Source: an uncultured Collinsella sp. (GTDB lineage Bacteria > Actinomycetota > Coriobacteriia > Coriobacteriales > Coriobacteriaceae). Taken from it: a stretch of DNA of 6,651 bases. A program made the translations under genes and the position numbers. The notes beneath the pieces were generated by a model, which saw nothing but the letters and a program-made list of their open reading frames with translations, was not told where the DNA came from and did not search any database. Where the stretch lies: the NCBI GenBank assembly GCA_900548935.1, contig URMR01000098.1, positions 1 to 6,651 on the forward strand, read 5' to 3'. Position 1 is the first letter of the stretch; the number at the start of each line of letters is the position of its first letter. Of this stretch, positions 5,615 to 6,651 are shown in pieces.

Positions 5615-5739
5615 CAAACCTCTGACGCCAGAGGCGGCAAACGAGGTCACCGATGGTCCTGAGTCTCCCCTCGCCTGCCGTTGGCGGGTGTTGCGGGGCT
5701 GTTCGCCGCATTGCCGCTGCGCTGGGGGTGTGCAGACCG
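5615..5739. other. Non-coding stretch between the repeat array and the oxidoreductase operator
   Basis: No gene is seen. A short hairpin follows the last repeat (CCTCTG 5619-5624, CAGAGG 5629-5634). An 8-bp stem (5672-5679 with 5683-5690) forms on plus-strand RNA with two G-U pairs but has no U-run. The sequence after the last repeat shares CAAAC and GGCAAACG with the spacer at 5534-5559, suggesting a decayed edge of the array. Confidence 0.5.
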
Positions 5740-5767
5740 TAGGATAGTCCTATTGACAGCCTGTCAA
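5740..5767. promoter_or_regulatory. Two abutting palindromes, probable operator
   Basis: TAGGA-TAG-TCCTA (5740-5752) is followed at once by the perfect dyad TTGACAG-C-CTGTCAA (5753-5767), which ends 17 bp before the GTG of the oxidoreductase. A dyad here suits repressor control of that gene by a dimeric regulator; the regulator family is unknown. On the minus strand TTGACA (5767-5762) with TATCCT 15 bp further (5746-5741) could form a suboptimal leftward promoter facing the repeat array. No good plus-strand -10/-35 pair was found. Confidence 0.5.
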
Positions 5768-5784
5768 CTTGTCTGGGAGGCACT

Positions 5785-6651
5785 GTGGCAGAAACGTTTG
5801 ATATCGCGATTGTGGGCGCGGGCATCACCGGGTGCGCAATCGCGCGGCAGCTCGCGCGCTTTGACTTGTCTATTTGCGTAGTCGAGGCGGCCAACGACAT
5901 CGCGCTGGGCGCCTCAAAGGCCAACGGCGGCCTGGTGCACGCCGGCTACGATCCGGCACCGGGTACGGTAAAGGCGCAGGTCAACGCCCGAGGTTGCGAG
6001 CTATATGGCACGTGGGCCCAAGAGCTGGGATTTTTGTTCCGCCGCACCGGGTCGATGGTGCTGGGTTTCAACGACGAAGACCGCGCACACCTGGAGAAGC
6101 TGCGCCAGAATGGCCTAGCCAACGGCGTGCCCGAGCTGTCGATTATCGGCCCCGAGCGCATCCACGAACTGGAGCCGCGCGCGAGTGCCCAGGCCACATG
6201 CGCGCTATGGTGCCCTTCGACCGGTTTTGTAGATCCGTTTGAGGTCGCCATCGCCGCGCTGGAGAACGCCGTGGCCAACGGCGTGACGTTTATGCGGTCG
6301 ACTCCGGTGGAAGCGATTGAGGTTGCTGGCGGCGAGGCCACCAACAGAACCGCGCGCTTTACGCTGGCAACGCCCGCCGGAGACGTGCGTTGCCGTTACC
6401 TGGTCAACGCCGCGGGCAACGGTGCCGCGGACATCTCGCATATGGCGGGGGCCGAGGAGTTCCAGATGGTCTGGCGCCAGGGCAACATTGTGGTGCTGGA
6501 CAAGGAACCGCGCGCGCTCATGCCGCTCTACCCCGTTCCCACGCCGGTTTCCAAGGGCGTTATCGTCACGGGCACCGTACATGGCAACACCGTGATTACC
6601 GCAACGGCCGCCGTGCGCGGAGCAGCCGCGGTTTTGGGCAGGTACGTCCAT
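5785..6651 (+). CDS. FAD-dependent oxidoreductase, glycerol-3-phosphate dehydrogenase-like (3' end outside window)
   Basis: The first 289 residues of a DAO-fold FAD oxidoreductase (COG0579 type, which includes anaerobic glycerol-3-phosphate dehydrogenase-like and L-2-hydroxyglutarate oxidase proteins). An N-terminal Rossmann segment DIAIVGAGITGCAIA (6-20) carries GxGxxG, with Glu34 at the end of strand 2 for the FAD ribose. GASKANGGLVHAGYD (42-56) is the signature of this subgroup, which in related enzymes contacts the flavin. RRTGSMVLGF (86-95) and the YPVPTPVSKG/VHGN block near the window end also fit. The GTG start has GGGAGG 4 nt upstream; no in-frame ATG gives the Rossmann motif. The reading frame stays open to 6651. 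The usual GPTA after VHGN reads differently here (TATA), so the family's later domain could not be checked. It is divergent from the zinc-ribbon gene and preceded by a palindromic operator. The substrate is probably glycerol-3-phosphate, but this is not proven. Confidence 0.88.
   Translation, partial: MAETFDIAIVGAGITGCAIARQLARFDLSICVVEAANDIALGASKANGGLVHAGYDPAPGTVKAQVNARGCELYGTWAQELGFLFRRTGSMVLGFNDEDRAHLEKLRQNGLANGVPELSIIGPERIHELEPRASAQATCALWCPSTGFVDPFEVAIAALENAVANGVTFMRSTPVEAIEVAGGEATNRTARFTLATPAGDVRCRYLVNAAGNGAADISHMAGAEEFQMVWRQGNIVVLDKEPRALMPLYPVPTPVSKGVIVTGTVHGNTVITATAAVRGAAAVLGRYVH

Noticed and set aside
5672..5690. A plus-strand intrinsic terminator right of the array
   Set aside because: The 8-bp stem has no U-run after it.
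5481..5924. A 147-codon minus-strand open frame over the array and the oxidoreductase start
   Set aside because: It crosses the repeats, whose period does not keep frame, and is antisense to the Rossmann motif. No family features were seen.
5874..6242. A plus-strand ATG open frame inside the oxidoreductase
   Set aside because: It is in a different frame from the Rossmann and GASKANGGLVHAGYD motifs and is arginine/proline-rich, as shadows are.

Overview
The window looks like a chromosomal segment of a high-GC gut actinobacterium of the Coriobacteriia, probably Collinsella or a close relative. This rests on GC-rich housekeeping genes, a LoaP-type NusG paralogue at the head of a polysaccharide operon, a ThrRS without a TGS domain, and the protein styles; no taxonomic marker gene was searched.

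Layout. Positions 1-2338 (minus strand) hold the start of a surface-polysaccharide operon. Its order is promoter (-10 at 2333-2338), a strong leader hairpin (2221-2263), a LoaP-like antiterminator (1620-2210), a phosphoglycosyl transferase (789-1550), a WecG/TagA-family glycosyltransferase (13-789) and the first codons of another gene (1-12). The antiterminator probably keeps polymerase moving through the long operon. The two sugar enzymes would perform the first membrane-committed step and an early glycan-extension step. Two intrinsic terminators (2437-2464 and 2479-2514) separate this operon from threonyl-tRNA synthetase (2537-4300, minus). thrS has its own promoter (about 4371-4399) and an inverted repeat overlapping the start of its leader. 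Upstream of it is a small membrane protein with a double zinc ribbon (4538-4969, minus). At the right edge, on the plus strand, lies a GTG-started FAD-dependent oxidoreductase of the glycerol-3-phosphate dehydrogenase type (from 5785, cut by the window end).

The most unusual part is 5071-5614, between the two divergent genes. It contains 14 copies of a 15-bp sequence (consensus TCTCRATCTGTAACA). They strictly alternate in orientation, start about every 40 bp, and are separated by non-repeated spacers, 12 of 13 being 25-26 nt. This is seven forward/reverse pairs. No Cas, transposase, recombinase or reverse transcriptase gene is in the window. Every transition difference between paired arms (14 of 14, in seven stem columns) gives a G-U pair if the minus strand is transcribed and an A-C mismatch if the plus strand is. 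This points to a leftward RNA of seven long hairpins and is the main hypothesis to test. The array is also more AT-rich than its surroundings. Just to its right, two abutting palindromes (5740-5767) sit upstream of the oxidoreductase and could also hold a leftward promoter.
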